Shown here: in pieces, positions 1-8,944 of the stretch
How the letters are laid out: each line of letters begins with the position of its first letter
Position numbering within the stretch: the stretch's first letter is position 1
Program-made: the position numbers and the translations under genes
Notes under the pieces: model-generated
Told to the model about the DNA's origin: nothing
What the model saw: only the letters and a program-made list of their open reading frames with translations
Databases searched by the model: none
Assembly (NCBI GenBank): GCA_029562645.1
Contig: JAKQUI010000048.1
Span: 413,217 to 477,216, forward strand
Direction of reading: 5' to 3'
Origin: Spirochaetota bacterium
GTDB lineage: Bacteria; Spirochaetota; UBA4802; JAKQUI01
Length of the DNA: 64,000 nucleotides

Positions 1-245
1 CGCGCCATTCGCGGGGATCCCGCGCCACCCGGTGAAAGAACCTCGGCGCCTATCACCCGCGCCCGTCGAGCGATCTCGCGGTAGGCAATGGGCTCGCTCC
101 AGTTCTTGATGGCGCGCTCATCATTCGTGCCGTCAAAGACAATGGCTATTGGCGCACGCCGATCCGCGGCACCGCCGCTCCTGATGGCGATCAACACGCA
201 AACACTGATAGCAATAATAATGACGATAATACGACTACTGTTCAT
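1..245 (-). CDS. Exported protein of unknown function, N-terminal part only
   Basis: The minus-strand frame is open from an ATG at 245 to the left edge, showing 81 residues; the rest lies outside the window. A Shine-Dalgarno-like GGGGAA sits just before the ATG. The product begins with a short polar stretch (MNSSR), then a hydrophobic run (residues about 6-21, IIVIIIAISVCVLIAI), so it is probably exported or membrane-anchored. The mature part starts near residue 24 and contains IAIVFDGTNDERAIKNW, which I cannot assign to a family. No domain can be named from this fragment. Confidence 0.6.
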   Translation of the reverse strand, partial: MNSSRIIVIIIAISVCVLIAIRSGGAADRRAPIAIVFDGTNDERAIKNWSEPIAYREIARRARVIGAEVLSPGGAGSPRMA

Positions 246-569
246 TTTTCCCCGCATCGATAACTCCACGTCTCCGCTATGAAACACAAATGCAAGCAGG
301 AAACCCCCTACCCGCCGAAAATAATGAGCCAAAGGACCGCAAATCGCGAAATAGCCAACCTGGTGCTCCCAAAAACTTGACTGCCGGCATACTCCGCCCT
401 ATCTTATATATAATTCGGTAGCGCTTGGGCCGGGTGGTAGATTTATTTACAATAAAATTATTATTGTGGTTGATTTTATTTGAGGCGTATGAGAAACCGT
501 GAGCATCACGATGGATCATGCGGCAGCGGTTTATCCCTGCGATTTTATTCGATTGTGAGGGGGACTATC
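246..569. other. Intergenic region, AT-rich, no convincing gene
   Basis: This 324-base stretch separates a minus-strand gene and a plus-strand lipoprotein gene. It is clearly AT-richer than the coding DNA around it, especially 400-480. A minus-strand frame here has neither a recognisable product nor a ribosome site. It probably holds divergent control signals; one candidate promoter is listed separately. I see no tRNA or structured RNA. Confidence 0.5.
377..405 (+). promoter_or_regulatory. Candidate sigma-70 promoter for the small lipoprotein gene
   Basis: TTGACT (377-382) is followed after 17 bases by TATCTT (400-405). A perfect TATAAT (409-414) lies just beyond, but at a poor distance of 26 bases from the same -35. 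The leader to the lipoprotein ATG would be about 160 bases. The match is moderate. Confidence 0.35.
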
Positions 570-923
570 ATGAAAAAAACGATAATGCTGATACTCTTCG
601 TATTCGTGTTATCTGTGCTCTTTGGCGCGTGCAACAGCAAGAAGACGGAATTGCAGTTTGTGAATTCACCAGACTCACCAGGGCCTATTAACGATATCAT
701 TTGGGCGAATGGAGATGCGCAATTCAGCCAAGCAAATGGATTTCCTGTTAACGAGAGTACAGCATCGATGGAAGTGACTGAGTTGAACGGGAGGGTCGAG
801 GCAAAGGTATTAAACGGAAGTGAATTTGTAACTGGCAATGTGGTTATTCCGAAAACTAATTCGTCTTCACTTTCTCTGAGCGAGGGGTCGGCAAACAAAT
901 ATACAATTAAAGTAAATCCATAG
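570..923 (+). CDS. Small lipoprotein of unknown function
   Basis: A 117-residue product with a classic lipoprotein signal peptide: MKK start, hydrophobic core, lipobox FGAC with the acylated cysteine at residue 21. The ATG at 570 is preceded by GAGGGGGAC, which supports this start over the in-frame ATG at 480, whose 30 extra residues would spoil the signal peptide. The mature part is Asn/Ser-rich and resembles no family I know. The gene is AT-richer than the surrounding housekeeping genes, which may reflect recent acquisition or relaxed constraint. It is followed by another exported-protein gene on the same strand. Confidence 0.7.
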   Translation: MKKTIMLILFVFVLSVLFGACNSKKTELQFVNSPDSPGPINDIIWANGDAQFSQANGFPVNESTASMEVTELNGRVEAKVLNGSEFVTGNVVIPKTNSSSLSLSEGSANKYTIKVNP

Positions 924-995
924 AATAATTGCCCCAATGTGATATTGAGAGCCCATAAGGGTTTTCAATATCACGAAAAGGAAATGAGAGACCGA

Positions 996-1763
996 ATGAA
1001 TCATCGGCTCAAAGGGGTGGGCAAGCGTTTCTTTCTTTGCATTCTTCTGTTTTTTTCTCTCTGCAACCTCAACCAACAGAAATTAAACTCACAAGCCACT
1101 AACACAGGCAATAATTACACTTGGAATACCATAAACGGCGACTGGGAGATAAAAAAGACCACCGCCGGCAAAAGCTACCTCTACCAAAGTCGCATCCGGG
1201 CGATCCCCACGGGCTACAGCGAGCTCATCAATTACAACTCGATCATAACCGTGAAGCCGGTAGAGCGCCACACGCGCATCGGTTTCACGCTCTATCTCAC
1301 CAAGCCTGGCGGAAAGCCCGTCGAGGCGCTTCTGGTGTTCGCAGCGAAGGACTTTCGGAACCTTCACGCCTTCAAGTTCACCGGCGACTCGAAGCGGCTT
1401 ACGAAGATCGCCCTCATTTCATCGAAGGTGAACAAGCCCGAGCTGCCCAAGTCGGTGAAATGGAACTACACCATCACCGAGCTCGCGACTTCGGCCCATC
1501 GCCTCAACTTCAATACGGAATACCAGATTGCAATTGAAACGGCTGGCGGGCGGGCGACATTGTACGTGAACGGGAGCCGTATCATGCAACACGATACCGG
1601 CGCCGACCTTCAAAGCGGCATGGTGGGATTTTGCTGCCAGAACACGCAGATGGCGATCGGGGAATTCTCGGCTTCTGACGGAACGGCGATCATGCTCCAC
1701 GACGACTTCACGACCGAATCCATCAAGCGCCACCGCGTGATCGCCACTCCGGTCGAAAAGTAA
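996..1763 (+). CDS. Exported LamG/concanavalin-like protein
   Basis: About 255 residues. A basic N-terminus and hydrophobic run (FFLCILLFFSLC) form a signal peptide or anchor. The rest reads as one jelly-roll domain of the LamG / 3-keto-disaccharide-hydrolase (DUF1080) type: an early GDWEIKK segment, alternating beta-strand-like stretches, TEYQIAIETAGGRATLYVNG (the usual 'ligand surrogate' hairpin) and a closing GMVGFCCQNTQMAIGEF. Such domains bind or act on glycans, but the sequence gives no proof of catalysis. The start is uncertain: in-frame ATGs occur at 939, 984 and 996. I chose 996 because GAGAG lies 5 bases upstream and the signal peptide is then compact. The GC-rich body contrasts with the AT-rich first 150 bases. 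Confidence 0.6.
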   Translation: MNHRLKGVGKRFFLCILLFFSLCNLNQQKLNSQATNTGNNYTWNTINGDWEIKKTTAGKSYLYQSRIRAIPTGYSELINYNSIITVKPVERHTRIGFTLYLTKPGGKPVEALLVFAAKDFRNLHAFKFTGDSKRLTKIALISSKVNKPELPKSVKWNYTITELATSAHRLNFNTEYQIAIETAGGRATLYVNGSRIMQHDTGADLQSGMVGFCCQNTQMAIGEFSASDGTAIMLHDDFTTESIKRHRVIATPVEK

Positions 1764-1771
1764 CCCCCGCC

Positions 1772-2338
1772 CTACTTGATGAGCCGCATGACGGCGTCCG
1801 CATTGAGCCGCGATGAGCGCTCCAGCGCCTGCGCGCCTTGCTCGGTAAAGACGCTGTCGATATTGCGGAGGATCGAATCGACCGCCGCCGGCTGCGCCAT
1901 GTCGGACGCCAGGATGTTTTCGCTCTCGACCTGCAGCCGCCTGAGCCTGCCGATGTCCCCATCGACGAGCGAGCGCAGCCGCTCCTGCTTCGCGTCGAGG
2001 ATATCGCTTGTGACGGAATCGCCGACAAAGTCGTGCAGCACCTTGGCCGGGCCGAACCGGACCTCGTCGAAGATGCGCGCCGAGTTCTGCGATCCGCGCC
2101 CGAGGTCCTCGCGCAGCTGGCGGATGCCGTCATCGATGATCTGATTGCGGGTAAGCGATGTCTGCACCTCGCGAAGCTCCCGCTGGATGGAATCGAGCCG
2201 CGAGGCGACCTTGCTGCCGATGGAAACGCGGTCCGCGGCGACGGGCGCCTTCTTTTTTTCCGAACTGTCGTCTTCGGTTCGCTTCTGCGTATTCAACTTC
2301 CGTGCGGAACCCAGAATGCCGTCTATGGATACCTTCAT
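1772..2338 (-). CDS. Small coiled-coil cytoplasmic protein of unknown function
   Basis: A 188-residue, charged, helix-rich protein without signal peptide. The start at 2338 is set by AAGGGAAGG upstream and leaves MKVSIDGILG at the N-terminus; a longer frame to 2380 has no ribosome site. Residues about 45-100 and 125-150 look amphipathic helical, for instance LDSIQRELREVQTSL. The DRVSIGSK segment after a lysine-rich linker is faintly like the N-terminal region of FlgM-type flagellar proteins, but this is too weak for assignment. It has its own good promoter (2419-2446) and lies downstream of smc on the same strand, though probably as a separate unit. Confidence 0.6.
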   Translation of the reverse strand: MKVSIDGILGSARKLNTQKRTEDDSSEKKKAPVAADRVSIGSKVASRLDSIQRELREVQTSLTRNQIIDDGIRQLREDLGRGSQNSARIFDEVRFGPAKVLHDFVGDSVTSDILDAKQERLRSLVDGDIGRLRRLQVESENILASDMAQPAAVDSILRNIDSVFTEQGAQALERSSRLNADAVMRLIK

Positions 2339-2418
2339 TGTACACCTTCCCTTGTGAAGCGGTATTCCATCACCCCGCACGCGCGTCCTAACGCGCCATC
2401 CCGCGGGGCATTAGCCAG

Positions 2419-2446
2419 AATATATCAAATATCGATTTTTTGTCAA
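2419..2446 (-). promoter_or_regulatory. Sigma-70 promoter for the gene starting at 2338
   Basis: Read on the minus strand, a perfect TTGACA (2446-2441) is followed after 16 bases by TATATT (2424-2419). The surrounding 60 bases are strongly AT-rich, unlike the flanking coding DNA. Transcription would start near 2412, giving a leader of about 74 bases. Confidence 0.65.
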
Positions 2447-2482
2447 ATAATTAATGTAATGTGACATAATTATTTCCGTCGC

Positions 2483-5242
2483 TCACGTCACCCCGGCGGG
2501 TTTCACCTCGACCTTCTCCATGCGCAGCGACACCACCTTCGACACGCCGGGCTCCTCCATCGTGACCCCGTAAATCGACTCGCCGGTGCTCATCGTCTTC
2601 TTGTTGTGCGATACGATCACGAACTGCGTCTGCAGCGTGAACTCGCGCAGCATTTTAATGAAGCGCCCGATGTTCTGCTCGTCCAGCGGCGCGTCGATCT
2701 CGTCGAGGAAGCAGAAGGGAGACGGCTTCTCCATGTAGGTGGCGAACAGCAGCGCCACCGCGACCAGCGCCCGCTCGCCACCGGAGAGCAGGTCAATGCT
2801 CTTGGGCTTCTTGCCGGGCGGGCGCACCATGATCTCGATCCCGCTCTCGAGAACGTTCTCCGGGTCGGTGAGCTCCAGCGTCGCCTGGCCGCCCTCAAAG
2901 AGCTGCTTGAATATCTCCGAGAAATTTCTCCGTATGTCTATGTAGGTCTTGGTGAACATCTCGATCGAGGTTCGGTTGATGTCTTCGATGACCGAATAGA
3001 TGTCGTCCCGCGCCTTTTCGATGTCGCGCTTCTGGTCGGTGTAATACTCGTAGCGCTTCTGGAGCCCCTTGTACTCCTCGATGGCCAGGTTGTTGATGGG
3101 ACCCAGCGACTGTATCTCGCGCTTGAGGTCGGCAAGGCGGCGCTGGGTCTCGGCATGCGCGGCCTCGTCAATTTGCAGGGAGGCGAACTCTTCGATCTTC
3201 CGCTCGTATTCCGTCCAGAGGTATTCGCCGATCCCGTTCAGCTTGTAATCGACCTCGATGAGCGACTTGTCGAGATCGCCGATCCGCTCGACGATGCTCC
3301 TCAACCGGTCGGAGTCGCGCTTCGACAGCTGCTTGCGGTCCACGATGCTGCGGTCGAGGGTGTCGCGGTTTTTCACCAGCACGTTGATGTCCTCGACAAG
3401 GGTCTTGCTCTTTTCATTGAAGGCGACGATATTCCGCTCCCATTCCTCGATCTCGGCCTGCAGGTCCGTCATCAGCTTCGCGGTCTTGACGGAATCCTCG
3501 CGATACCCCGCGATCTGGCGTCGGATGTCGGCGATCTGCCCCTCGAGCGACTGGACGTTTTTCATCATCCAGTTGATCTCGCTTTCGTTTCGCGAGATCT
3601 CCTTTTCGAGCGCGCTCATGTCCTGGGCGAGCGTCTCGAGATCGCCCTGGTGGCGCTTGATGACGAGCTCGCTCGCGGAGATGCGGTCGCGCAGCGCGAC
3701 GATGCGGTCCGCTTCGAGCTTCACGGCGCGGTCCAGCTCCTCCTTCTCGGCGTGGATGCCGGTTTTATCGAACAGGATCGAACGGAAGCCGTCCTCATAA
3801 CCCTCGAAGCGGCCGATGTCGTCGGCGAGCCCGCGGACATCGACCGCCCGCAGCGTCACGACCGCGTCCGCGGCGCTTCCCGACTCGACCTGCCCGATCG
3901 CGCGCTCGATGGCGCCCTCGAGCGACGCGAGACGCTCATCGATGCGCCGGCGCACCTCCTGGCGCTCGCTCTCGGAGCCGGTGAGCTCGGCCTTGCGCTG
4001 CTCGATCGCGTCGATGAGGCGCTTGAGGACCACCTCAATGCGGTTGCGCAGATCGCGCACGCGCCGCTCGCTCGCCTCGATGTCGGCCCGCGCCTGCTCG
4101 ATGACGCCGCGCTCCTTCCGGATCCCCTCGTTCATCGCCGTGCGCGATTCCGAGAGCGCCGCCAGACGCGCGCGGTCCTCCTCGAGCGTTTTCGACAGCG
4201 CCTCGGCCGCGCGCCGGTTGTTCCCGATCTCCTCGGACAGCCCCTCCTCGACGCGAAGGCGCTCCTCCACCGTGCGCTCGATGGCCGCCAAGCGCTGCTT
4301 CTGCTCCTCGATGAGCCGCCGGTTCTTGCTCGACTTGTCGTCGATGTCCGTGACCCGGATGCGGAAGGTATGGAGCTCCTTGTCGAGCTCGAAGAGCTGG
4401 AGCTGGATGTCGTTCTTGTTCTTCTCGTCGCGCTCGTTCTCGGCCGAGATCGCGGAGACGCGCGAGGATATGGCCTCGCGCTCCATCGTGCACCGCTCGA
4501 TGTCGGCGCCCAGCTTTTCGCGGCGCGCGGCCAGCTCCCGCGCCTTCATCACGTTCAGGCGGACGTCGAGATCGGTGTGCTCGTTTTTCAGCTTCAGGTA
4601 TTGCTTGGTCTTCTCGGCCTGGTTGGATTTTGCGTCGCGCTCGCGGGCGATTTCGGAGATGATGTCGTTGATGCGCTGGAGGTTGGCGTTGGTCTCCTCG
4701 AGCTTCTTGTGCGAATCGCGCCGCTGCATCTTGTAGCGCGAGATGCCGGCCGCCTCCTCGAAGATGTAGCGGCGGTCCTCGGCGCGCGTGGAGAGGATCA
4801 TGTCGATTTTGCCCTGCTCCATGATGGAGTATGAGCTCTTGCCGATGCCCGTGTCCATGAACAGCTGCTCGATGTCTTTGAGCCGCACCGACGCCTTGTT
4901 GATGAGGTATTCGGATTCCCCGTCGCGAAATACGCGGCGCGTCACCACGACCGTATCGGAATCATACCCCAAAACCCGGCTGGCATTGTCGATGGCCATG
5001 GTCACCTCGGCCACCGAGAGGGGCTTGCGCTGCTCGGTCCCGTTGAAGATGACGTCTTCCATCTTTTCGCCGCGGATGTTGCGCGCCTGCTTCTCTCCCA
5101 GCACCCACTTGAGCGCGTCGACGATGTTCGACTTCCCGCACCCGTTGGGGCCGACGATGACGGTCACGCCCGGCTCGAAGACGACTTTGGTCTTGTCGGC
5201 GAATGACTTGAAGCCGAATATTTCCATCGATTTGAGACGCAT
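2483..5242 (-). CDS. smc: SMC chromosome condensation ATPase, short form
   Basis: SMC ATPase, which compacts and segregates DNA as a ring-shaped dimer. Seen: N-terminal Walker A GPNGCGKSN (about residues 31-39), ABC signature LSGGE (about 819-823) and Walker B FCFLDEID (about 843-850) with the catalytic Glu, joined by long charged coiled coils. At 919 residues it is some 250 shorter than the usual bacterial SMC (about 1,170-1,190). The loss is in the centre: where a roughly 150-residue hinge is expected, only about 50 non-coiled residues (about 450-500) remain, and I cannot see the glycine-rich hinge motifs. The head sequences resemble SMC rather than RecN, RecF or SbcC. It diverges from pheS; no scpA or scpB lies nearby. 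Confidence 0.92.
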   Translation of the reverse strand: MRLKSMEIFGFKSFADKTKVVFEPGVTVIVGPNGCGKSNIVDALKWVLGEKQARNIRGEKMEDVIFNGTEQRKPLSVAEVTMAIDNASRVLGYDSDTVVVTRRVFRDGESEYLINKASVRLKDIEQLFMDTGIGKSSYSIMEQGKIDMILSTRAEDRRYIFEEAAGISRYKMQRRDSHKKLEETNANLQRINDIISEIARERDAKSNQAEKTKQYLKLKNEHTDLDVRLNVMKARELAARREKLGADIERCTMEREAISSRVSAISAENERDEKNKNDIQLQLFELDKELHTFRIRVTDIDDKSSKNRRLIEEQKQRLAAIERTVEERLRVEEGLSEEIGNNRRAAEALSKTLEEDRARLAALSESRTAMNEGIRKERGVIEQARADIEASERRVRDLRNRIEVVLKRLIDAIEQRKAELTGSESERQEVRRRIDERLASLEGAIERAIGQVESGSAADAVVTLRAVDVRGLADDIGRFEGYEDGFRSILFDKTGIHAEKEELDRAVKLEADRIVALRDRISASELVIKRHQGDLETLAQDMSALEKEISRNESEINWMMKNVQSLEGQIADIRRQIAGYREDSVKTAKLMTDLQAEIEEWERNIVAFNEKSKTLVEDINVLVKNRDTLDRSIVDRKQLSKRDSDRLRSIVERIGDLDKSLIEVDYKLNGIGEYLWTEYERKIEEFASLQIDEAAHAETQRRLADLKREIQSLGPINNLAIEEYKGLQKRYEYYTDQKRDIEKARDDIYSVIEDINRTSIEMFTKTYIDIRRNFSEIFKQLFEGGQATLELTDPENVLESGIEIMVRPPGKKPKSIDLLSGGERALVAVALLFATYMEKPSPFCFLDEIDAPLDEQNIGRFIKMLREFTLQTQFVIVSHNKKTMSTGESIYGVTMEEPGVSKVVSLRMEKVEVKPAGVT

Positions 5243-5410
5243 CTCGCTTCGCCAGTTCCGTTAGTTGGTTGGTGTGCGCCAGGGGTGGGTGTCTCTGTGA
5301 AACAAACCCGCGCTGCATTCAGGTGCCGCCCCGCGCGATTTTCGGCAAGCACATTTTTCGCTTCCCGGCAAATATTCCGGGCATGCGGCCTCGGGCGCGC
5401 CATTTTTTTC

Positions 5411-5438
5411 TTGTCAGGAGTCTTCGCCCTCCTAGCAT
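5411..5438 (+). promoter_or_regulatory. Candidate promoter for pheST
   Basis: TTGTCA (5411-5416) and TAGCAT (5433-5438) are separated by 16 bases within the 260-base smc/pheS divergent gap. The predicted start near 5445 gives a leader of about 58 bases to the pheS ATG. There is no room for a typical tRNA-dependent leader peptide with a run of Phe codons, and I see none. Confidence 0.45.
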
Positions 5439-5502
5439 TGTCTCACGTTTCTTCTTTAAAGGGATGTTGATAGCGATATTGCAGCAGACGAACGGACCCG
5501 GC

Positions 5503-6534
5503 ATGAAAGACACACTCGAAACATTGCAGACAAACACCCTGGCGGCCATACGGAGCGCGACAACTGCGGCGGAGCTCGAGGAGATCCGCATCAGGGTGCT
5601 CGGACGCAAGGGCGAGCTCACCGGCATCCTGCGCGGCCTGGGGGGCCTCGCGCCGGAGGAGCGCGCCGCCGTCGGGAAGATATCCAACGAAATCAAGGCG
5701 GATATCGAAACGGCCCTCGGCGCAAAAAAGACCGACCTCGACGGCGCCGCCATCGGCGCGATGCTCGCCGAGGAATGGATCGACGTGAGCCTCGCCGGAC
5801 CCGCATCGTCGAAGCGTCCCGAGCGCGGGCACCTGCACCCCATCTCGCAGATCCAGTACGAGATCGAGGACATCTTCACCTCGATGGGCTTCGAGATCCT
5901 CGACGGGCCCGAGGTGGAAACCGAGTACAACAACTTCGAGGCGCTCAACATCCCGGACCACCATCCCGCGCGCGACATGCAGGACACCTTCTGGACCGAG
6001 GACGGCAATTTGCTGCGCACGCACACCTCGGCCATCCAGGTGCGCGGCATGGCGACGCACCGCCCGCCGTTTCGCGTGATCGGACCCGGCCGCGTGTTCC
6101 GCTATGAATCCACCGACGCGTCCCATGAAAACACGTTCTACCAGATCGAGGGCATGATGGTGGACCGGAACATCTCGGTGGCCAACCTCATCTACTTCAT
6201 GAAGATCCTCCTCAAGGAAATCTTTCGCCGCGAGGTCACCATCCGCCTGCGCCCGGGCTACTTCCCCTTCGTGGAGCCCGGCTTCGAGCTGGACATCCAC
6301 TGCCTCATCTGCGGCGGGGACGGCTGCAGCGTGTGCAAGCAGAGCGGCTGGGTGGAGCTCCTCCCCTGCGGGCTGGTGCACCCCAACGTGCTCCGCTACG
6401 GAAACATCGATCCCGCCGAGTGGTCGGGCTTCGCCTTCGGACTGGGCCTCAACCGGCTGGTGATGATGCGCTACGGCATCAACGACATCCGCCACTTCCT
6501 GAGCGGAGATCTGCGCTTCCTCTATCAATTCTAA
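5503..6534 (+). CDS. pheS: Phenylalanine--tRNA ligase alpha subunit
   Basis: Catalytic subunit of the alpha2-beta2 phenylalanyl-tRNA synthetase. From the ATG at 5503 the product is 343 residues, normal for PheS, with an N-terminal coiled coil followed by the class II aminoacylation core. Class II motif 2 is visible (GRVFRYESTDASHENTFYQ) and motif 3 near the end (FAFGLGLNRLVMMRYGI). A four-cysteine insertion, CLICGGDGCSVC, precedes GWVELLPCGLVHPNVL and probably binds zinc, as in a subset of bacterial PheS. An ATG at 5464 would add 13 residues but has AAAGGG directly abutting it. pheT follows after 13 bases. Confidence 0.95.
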   Translation: MKDTLETLQTNTLAAIRSATTAAELEEIRIRVLGRKGELTGILRGLGGLAPEERAAVGKISNEIKADIETALGAKKTDLDGAAIGAMLAEEWIDVSLAGPASSKRPERGHLHPISQIQYEIEDIFTSMGFEILDGPEVETEYNNFEALNIPDHHPARDMQDTFWTEDGNLLRTHTSAIQVRGMATHRPPFRVIGPGRVFRYESTDASHENTFYQIEGMMVDRNISVANLIYFMKILLKEIFRREVTIRLRPGYFPFVEPGFELDIHCLICGGDGCSVCKQSGWVELLPCGLVHPNVLRYGNIDPAEWSGFAFGLGLNRLVMMRYGINDIRHFLSGDLRFLYQF

Positions 6535-6547
6535 CGGCAGGTGACCC

Positions 6548-8944
6548 ATGTGGCTCTCGCTTAACATCATCAGGGACATGGTCGATCTCGACGGCATCGC
6601 ACCGGAGGAGATCGCCGCGCGACTCACCATGGCCACTGCAGAGATCGACGGGATCGATGCCGTGAACCGCCATTTCGAGACGGTCGTCACGGCGAAGATC
6701 ATCGACGTGATGAAGCACCCCAACGCCGACAAGCTCACGGTCTGCGATCTCGACGCCGGGAAGGAGAAGCTCACTGTCGTCTGCGGCGCGCCCAATCACA
6801 AAAAAGGCGACATCGTCGCGCTCGCGACCGTGGGCACGAAGCTCTCCGAGGAATTCACGGTCACGGAGACGAAGGTGCGCGGCGTCAACTCGCCCGGGAT
6901 GCTCTGCTCAGAGAAGGAACTCGGCCTCTCCGACGACCACAGCGGCATCATGATTTTTCCGGCGGACACGCCCATCGGCGTCCCGCTCTCACGGCTCTAT
7001 CCGGACCGGGTGGACGTACGCCTGGAGATCGACAACAAGTCCATCACGCACCGTCCGGACCTGTGGTGCCATGCGGGCTTCGCGCGCGAGATCGCCGCGC
7101 TCTTCGGCCGCGCATTCAAGCACCCGGTCGACCTTTCGATCGCGAAAACGTTTACGAACTCCGAACCGCTGACGGTGACCATACACGCGCCCGAGGCCGC
7201 GCCGCGATACTGCGGACTGGTCGTCAAGAACATCCGCATCGAAGAATCGCCGGAATGGCTCAAGAGCCGCGTGTCGGCGATCGGCATGCGGCCCATCAAC
7301 AATGTCGTGGACGTGACCAATTACGTGATGGCGGAGATCGGCGAGCCGATGCACGCTTTCGACCGGAAAAAACTGCGCGGGAACGAGATCATCGTCCGCA
7401 CCGCGACCGACGGCGAGCCCATGAAAACGCTCGACGAGCAGGAGCACACGCTCACGGCACACGACGTGGTGATCGCCGACGCGGGCGGCCCGATCGCGCT
7501 GGCCGGGGTGATGGGCGGCGGCGACAGCGAGATCGACGATGCCACCACCGAAATCGTGCTCGAGGCCGCGAACTTCAACCCCGTGAACATACGCCGCACC
7601 GCGAACCGGTATGGCCTGCGCACCGAGGCCGCCATCCGCTTCGAGAAGTCCCTCGACCCGGAGATCTGCCCGGCAGCGATCGTTCGCTGCTATGAGCTCA
7701 TCAAGCGCCTGGTCCCCGAGGCTGAGGCCGTCACCGAAATCGTCGACGCCTATCCCCGTAAACACTCGGAAAACAGAATCGAGACGTCGAGCGCGTTCAT
7801 CAGAAAGAAGCTCGGGCAGGATATCGACGACGCGCGGATCACCGGCATCCTCTCGTCGCTCGGTTTTGGCGTGCGCGACAGCGGCGGTGATCTCGACATT
7901 ACGGCGCCCACCTACCGATCGACCAAGGACGTCTCCATACCCGACGATATCGTGGAGGAGGTGGGGCGCATCTTCGGCTACGACAATATCACCCCCGTTC
8001 CCCCGATGGTGCCCTGCGCGGCGCCGGCCCGCAATGAGTTCCGACTGTTCGAGCGGCGCCTCAAGACGATACTCTCGCGCGACTACGGGCTCACGGAGGT
8101 GAGCAACTACTCCTTCGTCGGCGAGGCCCCCCTCGCGGCGCTGGACCTGGACGAGGGTCTGGAGCTTCGCCTGCGCAATCCTCTCTCGCAGGAGCAGGAC
8201 CGACTCCGCCGCTCGCTCGTCCCGAACATCGTGGGGAATATCGCATTCAACCAGCGCTACAGCGACGCGTTTCGCTTCTTCGAGCTGGGGCGGGTGTATA
8301 TCAAGAAGTCGCGCACGGATGCGGAACTGGCCAGCGAACAAACGCGCATCACCGGCTGCGTGTATGCGAAGACGCCCGCATCACCGCTCTTCTACGACGC
8401 GCGCACGGCCCTCACCGGGCTCATCGGCGAGCTTCGGATCAGGGGCGTTCAACTCAGGCCAATCGACTCGGGCCTCCCGCCCTATGCGCATCCCGGGCGG
8501 AGCCTCGAGATCGTGATTGAGGGCAAACACGCGGGGCTCGTCTTCGAGCTCCATCCCGCCGTTCGCCAGCGCTTCGACATCGCCGGTCAGGCGGCGCTGT
8601 TCGACGTGAGCGTCGACCAGCTCTTCGCGGCGAAAAAGCTCGAGCGCTCGTTTACGGAGCTGCGAAAATATCCGGACGTCCCGTTCGAGCTGTCGCTCAT
8701 CGCGGACCGCTTCGCCTATGCCGAGGAGATTTGCGCGATCGCCGCGAAGAGCAGCCGCGAGTTCGTCCGGGACGCATCGGTGGTATCGGTCTATTCGGGC
8801 GAGCAGATCCCCGCGGGCAAGAAGTCCGTTTCCGTGCGGGTGGTCTTCGCGGCGCAGGACCGGACGCTAGCTCCGGAGGAGATCGAGAAGCTGCAGAAGG
8901 GCGTCATCGACGCGCTGGGGAAGAAGGGGTACGCATTGCGGTAA
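6548..8944 (+). CDS. pheT: Phenylalanine--tRNA ligase beta subunit
   Basis: Structural and editing partner of PheS; 798 residues, full length. Domains in order: an N-terminal tRNA-binding EMAP/OB domain (about 40-150), the B3/B4 editing domain (about 210-380, containing NNVVDVTNYVM and GEPMHAFD), the B5 domain (about 400-475), the synthetase-like core (about 480-690) and a C-terminal FDX-ACB anticodon-binding domain (from about 705, RKYPDVPFELSLI). The stop codon directly abuts the stop codon of the convergent CYTH gene, with no base between them. Confidence 0.95.
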   Translation: MWLSLNIIRDMVDLDGIAPEEIAARLTMATAEIDGIDAVNRHFETVVTAKIIDVMKHPNADKLTVCDLDAGKEKLTVVCGAPNHKKGDIVALATVGTKLSEEFTVTETKVRGVNSPGMLCSEKELGLSDDHSGIMIFPADTPIGVPLSRLYPDRVDVRLEIDNKSITHRPDLWCHAGFAREIAALFGRAFKHPVDLSIAKTFTNSEPLTVTIHAPEAAPRYCGLVVKNIRIEESPEWLKSRVSAIGMRPINNVVDVTNYVMAEIGEPMHAFDRKKLRGNEIIVRTATDGEPMKTLDEQEHTLTAHDVVIADAGGPIALAGVMGGGDSEIDDATTEIVLEAANFNPVNIRRTANRYGLRTEAAIRFEKSLDPEICPAAIVRCYELIKRLVPEAEAVTEIVDAYPRKHSENRIETSSAFIRKKLGQDIDDARITGILSSLGFGVRDSGGDLDITAPTYRSTKDVSIPDDIVEEVGRIFGYDNITPVPPMVPCAAPARNEFRLFERRLKTILSRDYGLTEVSNYSFVGEAPLAALDLDEGLELRLRNPLSQEQDRLRRSLVPNIVGNIAFNQRYSDAFRFFELGRVYIKKSRTDAELASEQTRITGCVYAKTPASPLFYDARTALTGLIGELRIRGVQLRPIDSGLPPYAHPGRSLEIVIEGKHAGLVFELHPAVRQRFDIAGQAALFDVSVDQLFAAKKLERSFTELRKYPDVPFELSLIADRFAYAEEICAIAAKSSREFVRDASVVSVYSGEQIPAGKKSVSVRVVFAAQDRTLAPEEIEKLQKGVIDALGKKGYALR

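Noticed and set aside
277..519. A minus-strand frame of about 80 residues
   Set aside because: It lies in AT-rich intergenic DNA, has no ribosome site and no recognisable product.
1772..2338. Assigning the small coiled-coil protein as FlgM or another flagellar protein
   Set aside because: The resemblance rests on one short segment (DRVSIGSK), and no flagellar gene is in the window.
2606..4834. A very long open frame on the plus strand opposite smc
   Set aside because: The minus strand encodes a clear SMC with Walker and signature motifs. The opposite frame stays open only because of GC-rich third positions; it has no ribosome site or family resemblance.
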